Assembly (NCBI RefSeq): GCF_019793465.1
Contig: NZ_JAILYJ010000009.1
Span: 124,001-188,000 of the forward strand
DNA: 64,000 nt
Source: Rhizobium croatiense
Lineage (GTDB): Bacteria > Pseudomonadota > Alphaproteobacteria > Rhizobiales > Rhizobiaceae
Reading direction: 5' to 3'
A program made the position numbers and the translations under genes. The notes beneath the pieces are model-generated. The model worked only from the letters and a program-made list of their open reading frames with translations, was not told the DNA's origin and ran no database searches. Positions 1 through 10,636 of this stretch are shown here, one piece after another (position 1 is the first letter of the stretch; the number at the start of each line of letters is the position of its first letter).

Positions 1-570
1 CAGGACTGCCATCAGAAGGCGTCCGGGGCGCATACCGGCGACATCTCGGCCGAAATGATCGCCGACAGTTTCGGCACCTATGTGATCGTCGGCCATTCCG
101 AACGCCGCACCGACCACGCCGAAACGGACCATCTGGTGCGCGCCAAGGCGGAGGCCGCCTTTGCCGCCGGGCTGACCGCGATCATCTGCATCGGCGAGAC
201 GGCGGACGAACGCCGCGCCGGCCAGGCGCTCGACATCATCAAGCGCCAGCTTTCGGCCTCCGTTCCGGATGGCGCAACCGCCGAAAATACGGTTATCGCC
301 TATGAGCCGATCTGGGCGATCGGTACCGGTGTGACGCCGACATCGGGCGACGTGGAAAAGGCGCATGCCTTCATGCGCGCCGAAATGGCGGCGCGCTTCG
401 GCGACCAGGGCCGCAAGATGCGCCTTCTCTATGGCGGCTCGGTCAAGCCCGCCAATGCCGGCGAACTGATGGGCATTACCAATGTCGACGGCGCGCTGAT
501 TGGCGGGGCGAGCTTGAAAGCCGCCGACTTCCTCGCCATCTACCGGGCCTACGAGGCGCTGCTCGCCTGA
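1..570 (+). CDS. tpiA: Triosephosphate isomerase, 5' end cut by window edge
   Basis: Interconverts dihydroxyacetone phosphate and glyceraldehyde 3-phosphate in cytosolic glycolysis and gluconeogenesis. The frame is open from base 1, so the first codons of the window already belong to the gene and roughly the first quarter lies outside. The electrophilic histidine motif HSERR and the catalytic glutamate motif [10 protein letters not shown] are both visible, as is the phosphate-binding YGGSVKP segment near the C-terminus. The ATG at 55 is internal. It is followed by secG and pyrG, a common rhizobial order. Identification is by family motifs and is secure. Confidence 0.97.
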   Translation, partial: QDCHQKASGAHTGDISAEMIADSFGTYVIVGHSERRTDHAETDHLVRAKAEAAFAAGLTAIICIGETADERRAGQALDIIKRQLSASVPDGATAENTVIAYEPIWAIGTGVTPTSGDVEKAHAFMRAEMAARFGDQGRKMRLLYGGSVKPANAGELMGITNVDGALIGGASLKAADFLAIYRAYEALLA

Positions 571-708
571 GGCGTTGTTTATTCCCGGGTTATTCGTTCA
601 ATCCGGGGCGTATTCTCGGCCGAAGGGCTTGGAATAGATGAACGCCTCATGTAAAGAGCCGCCAGAATTTTTAATTATGTCCGTCTTCCGGCGGGCAGGA
701 CTGGACCC

Positions 709-3010
<2,302 letters not shown>

Positions 3011-3022
3011 CGAATGCGCATA

Positions 3023-3051
3023 CCAGATCGCGCCGCCGTCGCGCGATCTGG
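3023..3051 (+). terminator. Strong hairpin after pyrG
   Basis: Perfect 11-bp inverted repeat: CCAGATCGCGC (3023-3033) and GCGCGATCTGG (3041-3051) with a 7-base loop, 12 bp after the pyrG stop. No clear T-run follows, so it may act as an mRNA 3'-end stabiliser or weak terminator. Confidence 0.5.
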
Positions 3052-3082
3052 ATAATGGCGATGCTTGCACTATGTTGGCGGC

Positions 3083-3550
3083 ATGGCAGCCCGCAGTACG
3101 ACCGTCTCACGCTTCATCGCCGCGCCGCGCGAGCGCATCTACCGTGCCTTTCTCGATGCGGAAGCCGTCGCTACATGGCTACCGCCTGGTTCGATGACCG
3201 GTATTGTCCACGCCTTCGAAGGCCGGGAAGGCGGTGCCTTCAGCATGTCGCTCGTCTACCCCGACGACGAGGCGTCACAGCTAGGAAAAACCTCTCACAA
3301 GACCGACAGATTCGAGGGCCGCTTTGCCAGACTCGTGCCTGACGAACGGATCGTCTGGGCGACCGTATTCGACTCCGAAGACGAGGGCTTTTCAGGCGAA
3401 ATGACCGTCAGCACGATCTTGTCGCCTGCTGACGGCGGCACCGACGCGACGATCGTCTGCGAAAACATTCCCGCCGGTATCCGGCTTGAAGACAATGAAG
3501 AAGGTTGCCGCTTGACGCTCGACAAACTTGCCACTTTCGTCGGTGGTTGA
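3083..3550 (+). CDS. SRPBCC / AHSA1-type domain protein
   Basis: A 155-residue single-domain protein of the START-like SRPBCC superfamily, AHSA1 branch. The opening STTVSRFIAAPRERIYRAF followed by WLPP is typical, as is the later segment with WATVF. The family binds hydrophobic ligands in a helix-grip fold; no ligand can be assigned here. An in-frame TTG at 3065 would add six residues, but the ATG at 3083 fits the domain boundary. It converges on the citrate-synthase-like gene at 3596 with a 45-bp gap, and its role is unknown. Confidence 0.85.
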   Translation: MAARSTTVSRFIAAPRERIYRAFLDAEAVATWLPPGSMTGIVHAFEGREGGAFSMSLVYPDDEASQLGKTSHKTDRFEGRFARLVPDERIVWATVFDSEDEGFSGEMTVSTILSPADGGTDATIVCENIPAGIRLEDNEEGCRLTLDKLATFVGG

Positions 3551-3595
3551 GATTGGCGGCGAATCAAGGGCATGCCTCGCCGACGAATCCAAGTG

Positions 3596-4684
3596 TCAGG
3601 CTGCAGCCGGCAATGGCCCGATATAGACCGAACGCGGGCGAATCAGCCGGCCGTCGAGCGCCTGTTCGCGCGCATGCGCCAGCCAACCGACGGTGCGGCC
3701 GATTGCAAACACGCCGGTAAAGGCTTGCCGCGGGAAGCCGAGCGCTTCGAGCAGCAGCGCGGTATAGAATTCGACATTGACGTCGAGCGGCCGGTCCGGC
3801 TTGCGCGCCTTTAGGATTGCCAATGCGGCGGCCTCCACGGCTTCCGCCAGCGCGCTGCGGGCGCTGTCCACCTGTCCCGACGCGATCAGCGGCTTCAGCG
3901 CGCCTTTCAGCGCATCGGCGCGCGGATCGCGCACGCGATAGATGCGGTGACCGAAGCCCATCAGCCTATCGCCGCGATCCAGCGCCTCGCCAAGCCAACG
4001 GCCGGCATTCTCCGCCGTTCCCACTGCATCCAGCATATCGAGGACGGGCCCGGGCGCGCCGCCATGCAGCGGTCCCTTCAGCGCGCTCAGCGCCGCCAGC
4101 ACGGAAGAGGTGAGGCCGGCCTGGGTCGAGGCGATGATCCGCGATGCGAAAGTCGAGGCGTTGAGGCCATGGTCCGAGATCGTGACGAGATAGGTATCGA
4201 GCGCCGCCACCTGCTCCTTGCTCGGCAATTTTCCGGTCAGCATACGCAGGATATCGGCTGCCTGCGACAGCGCGGGATCGGGCGCGATCGGCTTTTGGCC
4301 GCGCTGCAGCCGCAGTACTGCGGGCAGGAAGACTGCGGGCGCTGCCAGAAGGTTGAGCGCGGTGTCGAAATCCTCGCCGTCGGGCAGCCGGGCGATGAGC
4401 GCCCGCATCGCATCGACCGGCGGCAGGGCCAGCAGGGCAGCATCGGCGGCCTCGACATGGGCGAAAACCCTGGTTCGCGCTTTCGCCAACCAGCCGCGCA
4501 ATTCCGCTTCATCGAAGCTTCGCTCCATCAGGCCGTCGAGCAGCAATGCGGCGACGCCTTCATAGCTGCAGTCTGCCAAGAGATGATCCAGCGATACGCC
4601 GCGGATGATCAGCCGCCCCGCTTCGCCATCGACATCCGAGAGCTGCGTTTCGGCGGCGATGACGTCTTCCAAGCCATTTTTCAT
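3596..4684 (-). CDS. Citrate synthase family protein with catalytic Asp replaced by Glu
   Basis: A 362-residue citrate/2-methylcitrate synthase family protein. Visible landmarks in order are DHGLNAS with the first active-site His, GPLHGG, GFGHRIYRVRDPR with the second His, and NVEFYTALL. In classical citrate synthases the last motif is NVDFY and its Asp is the catalytic base; here that position is Glu305. The start is supported by a GGAG ribosome site just upstream on the minus strand. It is divergent from a second, HTH-bearing citrate-synthase-like gene at 4768 and shares its control region. The reaction may be citrate or methylcitrate synthesis or a related condensation. Confidence 0.85.
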   Translation of the reverse strand: MKNGLEDVIAAETQLSDVDGEAGRLIIRGVSLDHLLADCSYEGVAALLLDGLMERSFDEAELRGWLAKARTRVFAHVEAADAALLALPPVDAMRALIARLPDGEDFDTALNLLAAPAVFLPAVLRLQRGQKPIAPDPALSQAADILRMLTGKLPSKEQVAALDTYLVTISDHGLNASTFASRIIASTQAGLTSSVLAALSALKGPLHGGAPGPVLDMLDAVGTAENAGRWLGEALDRGDRLMGFGHRIYRVRDPRADALKGALKPLIASGQVDSARSALAEAVEAAALAILKARKPDRPLDVNVEFYTALLLEALGFPRQAFTGVFAIGRTVGWLAHAREQALDGRLIRPRSVYIGPLPAAA

Positions 4685-4726
4685 GTTGTTTCTCCTTTAC
4701 GACAAGGATGATCCGACCTAGTCTCG

Positions 4727-4756
4727 TTGACGTCAATCTTGATGCAATTGATCAAT
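4727..4756. promoter_or_regulatory. Divergent control region with two phased palindromes
   Basis: Between the two divergent citrate-synthase-like genes lie two perfect 10-bp palindromes, TTGACGTCAA (4727-4736) and ATTGATCAAT (4747-4756). Their centres are exactly 20 bp apart, about two helical turns. On the minus strand the first one gives a TTGACG -35-like box, followed after 17 bp by GATCAT (4713-4708), a four-of-six match to TATAAT, ahead of the 4684 start. This is a plausible operator for the HTH-bearing partner; that link is inference. Confidence 0.5.
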
Positions 4757-4767
4757 ATGAGGCTCCG

Positions 4768-5913
4768 ATGCCGTGGCTGACCGCCGAGGAGGCGCTGCAG
4801 GCGCTTAAGACCAAGCCGCAGACGCTTTACGCCAATGTCAGCCGCGGGCGTATCCGCGCCAAACCCGATCCCGCCGACCCGCGCCGCAGTCTCTACCAAG
4901 CTGCCGACGTGCAGCGGCTGGCCGAACGCCATGCCGGCCGCCGCAAGGCTGAAACGGTTGCCGCCGAGACGATCCGCTGGGGTGACCCGGTTCTCTCCTC
5001 GGCGATCTCCACCATCATTGCAGGACGGCTTTTCTATCGCGGACGGGACGCCGCGGATTTCGCCGAGGCGGCGACGCTGGAGCAGACGGCGGCACTGCTC
5101 TGGAACGGTGCGGAAACGCTGTTCTCGGGCACGGTAGCCGGAAATGGCCCGCCGTCGCTTCAGGCTGCGTTCCTGGCGCTGGCCGGACGGGTGACGGCGG
5201 ATCTGCCATCGCTCGGCCGATCGCAGGCCGCCCTGCGGCGCGAGGCGCACGGCGTTCTCTCCACTATCGCCGATGCGCTGGCGCCGGGGCCTGCGGCCCA
5301 GCCGCTGCATCTGCGGCTGGCGGCAAGCTGGGAACGGCCGGATGCCGCCGATTGCCTGCGCCGGGCGCTGGTACTGCTTGCCGATCACGAACTCAATGCC
5401 TCGGCCTTTGCGGCGCGGGTCACCGCCTCGGCGGGTGCCGCACTTTCGGCCGCCGTGCTTTCCGGCTTGGCAACGCTCACGGGGCCACTGCACGGCGCCG
5501 CCTGGCAAGGCGTCGACGCCTTGATCGAGTCATCGTCGACGCTCGGCGCGGAGCAGGCGATCCGCCGCTCGCTTGTCCAGGGAAATCACCTCTCGGCCTT
5601 CGGCCATCCGCTCTACCCCGATGGCGATATCAGGGCTTTGGCGCTGCTTTCGCATTTTTCCCTGCCGCCGCAATTTGCCGCGCTTCGGGAAACCGGCGAG
5701 GAGATGGTCGGCGAGAAGGTCAATGTCGATTTCGCGCTTTCCGCCATGGCGGCCGCCTTCGGTTTGCCTCACGAGGCGCCGATCATCATTTTTTCGCTTG
5801 CCCGTTCCACCGGCTGGCTGGCGCATGCGATGGAGCAGATCGAGAGCGGGGAGTTGATCCGGCCGCGCGCGCGTTATGCCGGGCCGGCGCCGCAGATGAG
5901 AAGCGGTCCCTGA
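4768..5913 (+). CDS. Citrate synthase family protein with N-terminal MerR-like helix-turn-helix
   Basis: A 381-residue protein. Residues 1-50 (PWLTAEEALQAL ... TLYANVSRGRI ... YQAADVQRLAERH) resemble a MerR/excisionase-type DNA-binding helix-turn-helix. From about residue 65 on it is a citrate synthase domain with ELNASAFAAR, GPLHGAAW, the His motif SAFGHPLYPDGD and NVDFALS, retaining the catalytic-type Asp321. An upstream in-frame ATG at 4708 would place both palindromes inside the coding region; the ATG at 4768 has a GAGG ribosome site and begins the recognisable domain, so it is preferred. Family members of this layout are known in rhizobia but their role is unclear. It could bind DNA, for example its own promoter. 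Confidence 0.85.
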   Translation: MPWLTAEEALQALKTKPQTLYANVSRGRIRAKPDPADPRRSLYQAADVQRLAERHAGRRKAETVAAETIRWGDPVLSSAISTIIAGRLFYRGRDAADFAEAATLEQTAALLWNGAETLFSGTVAGNGPPSLQAAFLALAGRVTADLPSLGRSQAALRREAHGVLSTIADALAPGPAAQPLHLRLAASWERPDAADCLRRALVLLADHELNASAFAARVTASAGAALSAAVLSGLATLTGPLHGAAWQGVDALIESSSTLGAEQAIRRSLVQGNHLSAFGHPLYPDGDIRALALLSHFSLPPQFAALRETGEEMVGEKVNVDFALSAMAAAFGLPHEAPIIIFSLARSTGWLAHAMEQIESGELIRPRARYAGPAPQMRSGP

Positions 5914-6049
5914 GAATTCGCCGTTGGTCTCACCGGTCTACTTTTTGGCCTAGGGAAATATCGGAATTCGGCTATCATGGTTGATATGGAAGAAGACGGT
6001 TGGCGGGCGCTTTCGTAAAAGCTGTTTCGCACGGTCACGGGGGCTTTCC

Positions 6050-6568
6050 ATGCATACGACCCTTCGCAACCTGTTTGTCGCCGCGCTGGCTGCCGGCCTC
6101 ATTCCGCATGAGGCGGCCTTGGCGCAGTCTGCGGGCTGCGCGATATCGCGTGACGCCGGCGCCCGTCAGGTGCTGAGCTGCCCCGGCGGCGTTAAGGTGA
6201 CGGCAGAAGCCGGCGCGTCTTTCCGCCTCTCCGACCGTAATCGTGACGGCAGTCCCGATTCGGCGTCGCTACGGAGCAAGGCCATCCTCGTCGATGTCGA
6301 CGGCAGTCAGCACACAGGTGGCTTCCAGGTGGTGACGCCGCAGGCGATTGCTGCCGTGCGCGGCACGCAATGGGCTGTCGACGTCGCAGGCGGCAAGACC
6401 TCGGTGCTGGTGGTCAGGGGCAGCGTTGCCGTCCGTCGGCCGGCCGGCGAGCCGGTGGTGCTGTCGCCAGGTGAGGGCGTCGATGTGACCAGCTCAACCG
6501 AACCTCTTGTTGTGCGCCGCTGGCCGGCGCCGCGCGTCGCTGCCCTTCTTGCCCGCCTCGGCCAGTAA
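6050..6568 (+). CDS. Exported FecR-domain protein
   Basis: A 172-residue protein beginning with a signal peptide (MHTTLRNLFVAALAAG..., likely cleaved after ALA at about residue 26). The mature part has a FecR-type domain containing the characteristic VVTPQAIAAVRGTQWAVDV and SVLVVRGSVAVRRP segments. It is predicted to be periplasmic. FecR domains in alphaproteobacteria are often encoded next to CHASE2-domain cyclases, as here. It is separated by 5 bp from the downstream cyclase gene, so the two are almost certainly cotranscribed, and the protein may work with the periplasmic CHASE2 sensor. That partnership is inference from context. Confidence 0.88.
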   Translation: MHTTLRNLFVAALAAGLIPHEAALAQSAGCAISRDAGARQVLSCPGGVKVTAEAGASFRLSDRNRDGSPDSASLRSKAILVDVDGSQHTGGFQVVTPQAIAAVRGTQWAVDVAGGKTSVLVVRGSVAVRRPAGEPVVLSPGEGVDVTSSTEPLVVRRWPAPRVAALLARLGQ

Positions 6569-6573
6569 ATATC

Positions 6574-8430
6574 ATGAGCCATCGCCTGCTGACCGTGATC
6601 GCGCTGTTGTTTGCCGGTCTCTGGGGGGCGGCGCTCGGCTATCTCAATCTCAACGGCGAGGTCGGCCTTCTCGACCGGATGGAGGCCACGCTTGCGGATA
6701 TCCGCAGCCTCGTCGTCGGCGCAAGAGAGCCGCCGCCCGTCGTCTCGATCATCGCGATCGATGACCGCACCGCCGCCGCCCATGGCTATCCGCTCGACCG
6801 GGCGACGCTTGCCCGCCTTGTCGACGCGATCAATGCGGGCAAGCCGAAAGCCCTGGCGCTCGACATTCTGCTCGTCGATCCGGGGCAGGAGGAGGGCGAT
6901 GCGGCGCTGACCGCCGCCTTGCGCCAGGGGCCAACCGTCATCGCGGGCGCGGCCACCTTTGCGCAAAGCAGGCAGCGGGTCACCGATGCCGGCGAGGATC
7001 CGTTGGCCGCCATCCCCGAGGCAAACCAGCTTCTGTTGCCGCTCCCGCGTTTTGCCGAGGCGGCCGCGGTTGGCATCGTCAATGTCGCAACCGATCAGAC
7101 CGGCACGCCGCGTTTCATTCCTCTGATTTCGCGCAGCGCCGACCGGCTGGATCCGGCTTTTCCGTTGCGTGCCGCCTCGGTGGCGCTCGGCGCCGATCCC
7201 AGTATCGAACGTGATGCCGTCATGCTCGGAGCGCTGCGTATTCCCACGGATATCGGTCAACGTCTGCCGCTGACCTTCTATGGCGGGCGCGGCAGCATCG
7301 CCACCTTCAGCGCCGCCGATGCGCTTGACGGCAAGCTGCCGGCAGCGGCGGTGGCAGGCCGCATCGTTGTCATCGGTTCGACGGTCACCGGCGGCGGCGA
7401 TGTGTTCCCGACACCGTTCGATCCCGTCATGCCCGGCGTCGAGGTGATGTCGACGGCAATCATCCATCTCGTCACCGGCGACGGCATGGTGCGCGATCGC
7501 AGGATGAGGCTGATCGATGCCGGCACTGCCATCGGCCTGGCGCTCCTGCTCGTTTCGTTGATGGCTTGGCGGCGGAGTGCTGCGGGTTACCTCATCATGG
7601 TGCTGGTGCTGGTGGTCTGGGCCATGCTCAATCTGTCGGCCTTTGCCCATGGCTACTGGCTGAGTGCGGCGCTGCCGATCGCCGCGGCGCTGCCACCGGC
7701 GTTGATGCTGGGTGCGGCCGAACTCTGGCTCGACCGCGGCCGCGCCCACCATTTCGCCGAGCAGAGCGCGCTCCTGCAACGCATCGAGGCTCCCGGCCTG
7801 GGCGAATGGCTGGCGCGCGATCCGAATTTCCTTGCCACGCCGGTGCGCCAGAACGCTGCGGTTCTCTTCATCGATCTCTCGGGCTTCACGGGGCTCAGCG
7901 AAAAGCTCGGACCGGTCAAGGTCAGCGAAGTGCTCAGCGGTTTCTTCGAAATCATCGACGAGGAGGCCCGCTCTCACGGTGGCGCCATCACCAGCTTCAT
8001 GGGCGACGGGGCAATGATCCTGTTCGGCCTGCCGCAGCCGGCCGATGACGATGCCGCCCGCGCCGTCGCCTGCGCGGTCGGTCTCTGCGAGCGGACGCGG
8101 GCCTGGCTTGGCGCGCATGCGGGCTTTGCCGAGAAGAAGGTCGGCTTCAAGGTCGGCGCCCATTGCGGCCCGATCGTCGCCTCCCGGCTCGGCACCGGGG
8201 ACCGGCAGCAGATCACGGCGGCGGGCGACACGGTGAATGTCGGCAGCCGGCTGATGGAAGTCGCCGCCCGCAACGGCGTCGAGCTGGCGCTGAGCGCCGA
8301 AATCGTCCGTGCTGCAGGTCCCGACAGCGCGCTGCTGCAGGCCGGCCGGATGGAGGGGCCGTTGGAAACGGAGCTGCGCGGCCGGGCAAGCCATATCGAC
8401 GCATGGCTGTGGCGCAGCCGCACGCTTTGA
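6574..8430 (+). CDS. CHASE2-domain adenylate/guanylate cyclase
   Basis: A 618-residue membrane class III nucleotidyl cyclase. The N-terminal helix (about 1-22) is followed by a periplasmic CHASE2 sensor (about 35-300), including IIAIDDRTAAAHGYPLDR and ALDILLVDPG. Three membrane helices span about 305-380. The cytoplasmic catalytic domain starts near residue 425, with the metal-binding aspartates in LFIDLSGFTGLSEK and TSFMGDGAMILFG and the conserved AAGDTVNVGSRL. All key metal residues appear present, so it should be active and make cAMP (or cGMP). It sits directly behind the FecR gene. Confidence 0.93.
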   Translation: MSHRLLTVIALLFAGLWGAALGYLNLNGEVGLLDRMEATLADIRSLVVGAREPPPVVSIIAIDDRTAAAHGYPLDRATLARLVDAINAGKPKALALDILLVDPGQEEGDAALTAALRQGPTVIAGAATFAQSRQRVTDAGEDPLAAIPEANQLLLPLPRFAEAAAVGIVNVATDQTGTPRFIPLISRSADRLDPAFPLRAASVALGADPSIERDAVMLGALRIPTDIGQRLPLTFYGGRGSIATFSAADALDGKLPAAAVAGRIVVIGSTVTGGGDVFPTPFDPVMPGVEVMSTAIIHLVTGDGMVRDRRMRLIDAGTAIGLALLLVSLMAWRRSAAGYLIMVLVLVVWAMLNLSAFAHGYWLSAALPIAAALPPALMLGAAELWLDRGRAHHFAEQSALLQRIEAPGLGEWLARDPNFLATPVRQNAAVLFIDLSGFTGLSEKLGPVKVSEVLSGFFEIIDEEARSHGGAITSFMGDGAMILFGLPQPADDDAARAVACAVGLCERTRAWLGAHAGFAEKKVGFKVGAHCGPIVASRLGTGDRQQITAAGDTVNVGSRLMEVAARNGVELALSAEIVRAAGPDSALLQAGRMEGPLETELRGRASHIDAWLWRSRTL

Positions 8431-8528
8431 CAATCGCTGCGGGAGCGGCTAGGAACGGCGCAAATATCCCGCCGGCTGGCTCCGGCCATGGCGCATTTCG
8501 CGCGTGACAGCTCCGAAAGATCGAACTC

Positions 8529-10514
8529 ATGACAGAATTCAACGGCGTCGTTCAGGCGATCGCCAAGGCGTTGCAGAAGCGCGGTTACGCCGAACTCACC
8601 CCGGTGCAGAAGTCGATGCTCGATCCTGATCTTGCCGCATCCGACGCTCTGGTTTCCGCCCAGACCGGTTCCGGCAAGACCGTCGCCTTCGGGCTGGCAC
8701 TGGCGCCGACACTGCTTGAGGGCAGGGAGCGCTTCGGCAATGCCGGTGCTCCGCTCGCCCTCGTCATCGCCCCGACCCGCGAGCTTGCCCTGCAGGTTAA
8801 GCGCGAGCTCGAATGGCTCTATGAGATGACCGGCGCAGTGATCGCCAGCTGCGTCGGCGGCATGGACATCCGCAGTGAGCGCCGTTCGCTCGAACGCGGC
8901 GCCCATATCGTCGTCGGCACGCCGGGCCGGCTCTGCGATCATATCCGCCGCAACGCGCTCGACATGTCGGAACTGAAGGCCGCCGTACTCGACGAGGCCG
9001 ACGAAATGCTCGATCTCGGCTTCCGCGAAGATCTGGAATTCATTCTCGACTCGGCGCCGGACGAGCGCCGGACGCTGATGTTTTCGGCAACGGTGCCGGC
9101 AGCGATTGCCAAGCTTGCCAAGAGCTATCAGCGCGATGCGGTGCGCATCAGCACCGCGGCCGAGGAAAAGCAGCATGTCGATATCGAATATCGGGCGCTG
9201 ATGGTCGCTCCGAGCGACCGCGAGAACGCGATCATCAACGTGCTGCGTTATTACGAGGCGACCAACGCCATCGTCTTCTGTTCGACGCGCGCCGCCGTCA
9301 ATCATCTGACCGCGCGCTTCAACAATCGCAATTTTTCGGTCGTGGCGCTTTCCGGTGAGCTGACGCAGAACGAACGCAGCCACGCGCTGCAGGCGATGCG
9401 CGACGGGCGCGCCCGCGTCTGCATCGCGACCGACGTCGCTGCCCGCGGCATCGATCTGCCGGGCCTCGATCTCGTCATCCATGCCGACCTGCCGACCAAT
9501 CCGGAAACGCTGCTGCACCGCAGCGGCCGCACCGGCCGGGCCGGGCGCAAGGGTATCAGTGCCATGATCGTGCCGCTGAATGCGCGGCGCAAGGCCGAGC
9601 GCCTGCTCGAGAATGCCGGTATTTCGGCCGCCTGGGCACGGCCGCCGTCGGCCGAAGAGGTGAACGAGCGCGACGACGAACGGCTGCTCGCCGATCCGAT
9701 CTTCAGCGAAGCGCCCCAGGAGGAAGAACAGGGGCTGGTGCAGCAGCTTCTTTCCAGCCACGGCGCCGAGAAGCTCGCCGCCGCCTTCCTGCGTCTCTAC
9801 CGCACCAATCATTCGGCGCCGGAGGATCTGATCGAGGTCACGGTGCAGGACGGGGGCAGCCGCAAGCGCCGCGACAATGCCGAGCCATACGAGCCGGCGC
9901 AGAAGGGACCGCGCGAAGATTTCGGCCCCAGCGTCTGGTTCTCCGTTTCGGTCGGCCGCAAGCAGAATGCCGAGCCGCGCTGGCTGATCCCGATGCTCTG
10001 CCGCAACGGCAACGTGACGAAGCGCGAGATCGGCGCGATCAAGATGCAGCCCGAGGAAACCTATGTGGAAATCGCCGTAGCAAGCGCCGACGGCTTCCAG
10101 GAGGCTCTCGGGCCGAACAAGATGCTCGAACGCGGCATCCGCGTGACCCGGCTTTCCGGCACGCCGGATTTCAGCCGTGCGCCGGCACAGAAGCCCTATG
10201 CCGGCAAGTCTTCGCGTGACGAACGGCCGGGCGATAGCTTCCGCGACGAGCGGCCGAAGAAGAAGTTCGGCAAGGGTTCGGGCGGCGGATATGCTGCGGC
10301 CGAGAATGTCAGCGGGGAGAAGCGGGATAGCAAGCCCTGGAGCAAGAAACCCGGCAAGCCTGGCTTCGATGGCCCGAAATCCGACAAGCCCAGATACGAC
10401 AAGCCGAAATTCGAAGGCGGGAAATCCGAAGGCGCCAAATCCGAACGCCCGAAATACGAAGGCAAGGGCGGCGCCGGGCCGAAGAACAAGTTTTCGAAGA
10501 AGAAGCCCGGCTGA
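8529..10514 (+). CDS. DEAD-box ATP-dependent RNA helicase with DbpA-type RNA-binding domain
   Basis: A 661-residue RNA helicase. The Q motif (GYAELTPVQ), motif I AQTGSGKT (44-51), motif Ia PTRELA, TPGR, motif II DEAD (about 155-158), motif III SAT and motif VI HRSGRTGRAGRKG are all present. A DbpA-like RNA-binding domain follows at about residues 470-550 (MLCRNGNVTKREIGAIKM). The last 100 residues are a basic low-complexity tail rich in Lys, Gly, Ser and Pro with repeats of the K(S/F)(D/E)xxK type. It probably acts in ribosome assembly or mRNA handling and cold adaptation, as do DeaD/DbpA relatives. It is transcribed alone. Confidence 0.93.
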   Translation: MTEFNGVVQAIAKALQKRGYAELTPVQKSMLDPDLAASDALVSAQTGSGKTVAFGLALAPTLLEGRERFGNAGAPLALVIAPTRELALQVKRELEWLYEMTGAVIASCVGGMDIRSERRSLERGAHIVVGTPGRLCDHIRRNALDMSELKAAVLDEADEMLDLGFREDLEFILDSAPDERRTLMFSATVPAAIAKLAKSYQRDAVRISTAAEEKQHVDIEYRALMVAPSDRENAIINVLRYYEATNAIVFCSTRAAVNHLTARFNNRNFSVVALSGELTQNERSHALQAMRDGRARVCIATDVAARGIDLPGLDLVIHADLPTNPETLLHRSGRTGRAGRKGISAMIVPLNARRKAERLLENAGISAAWARPPSAEEVNERDDERLLADPIFSEAPQEEEQGLVQQLLSSHGAEKLAAAFLRLYRTNHSAPEDLIEVTVQDGGSRKRRDNAEPYEPAQKGPREDFGPSVWFSVSVGRKQNAEPRWLIPMLCRNGNVTKREIGAIKMQPEETYVEIAVASADGFQEALGPNKMLERGIRVTRLSGTPDFSRAPAQKPYAGKSSRDERPGDSFRDERPKKKFGKGSGGGYAAAENVSGEKRDSKPWSKKPGKPGFDGPKSDKPRYDKPKFEGGKSEGAKSERPKYEGKGGAGPKNKFSKKKPG

Positions 10515-10636
10515 TTTCGCCGGCAGCCCTTTGCTCGTACCGGCGGAGGGCTTTGTCTGACGGCCGATAAGCTACGCCGCATCTTGCGCGGAAGAATTGC
10601 TGAAGTTGGATTTAGAGCGGGATAGGGAGCACAACG

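Noticed and set aside
4708..4767. Longer N-terminus for the HTH citrate-synthase protein
   Set aside because: It would place both phased palindromes in coding sequence and adds residues not resembling the helix-turn-helix domain; the ATG at 4768 has its own ribosome site.
6307..8433. 708-codon leftward frame opposite the CHASE2 cyclase
   Set aside because: Composition is Arg/His/Gln-rich shadow sequence without motifs, while the rightward frame has complete cyclase motifs.
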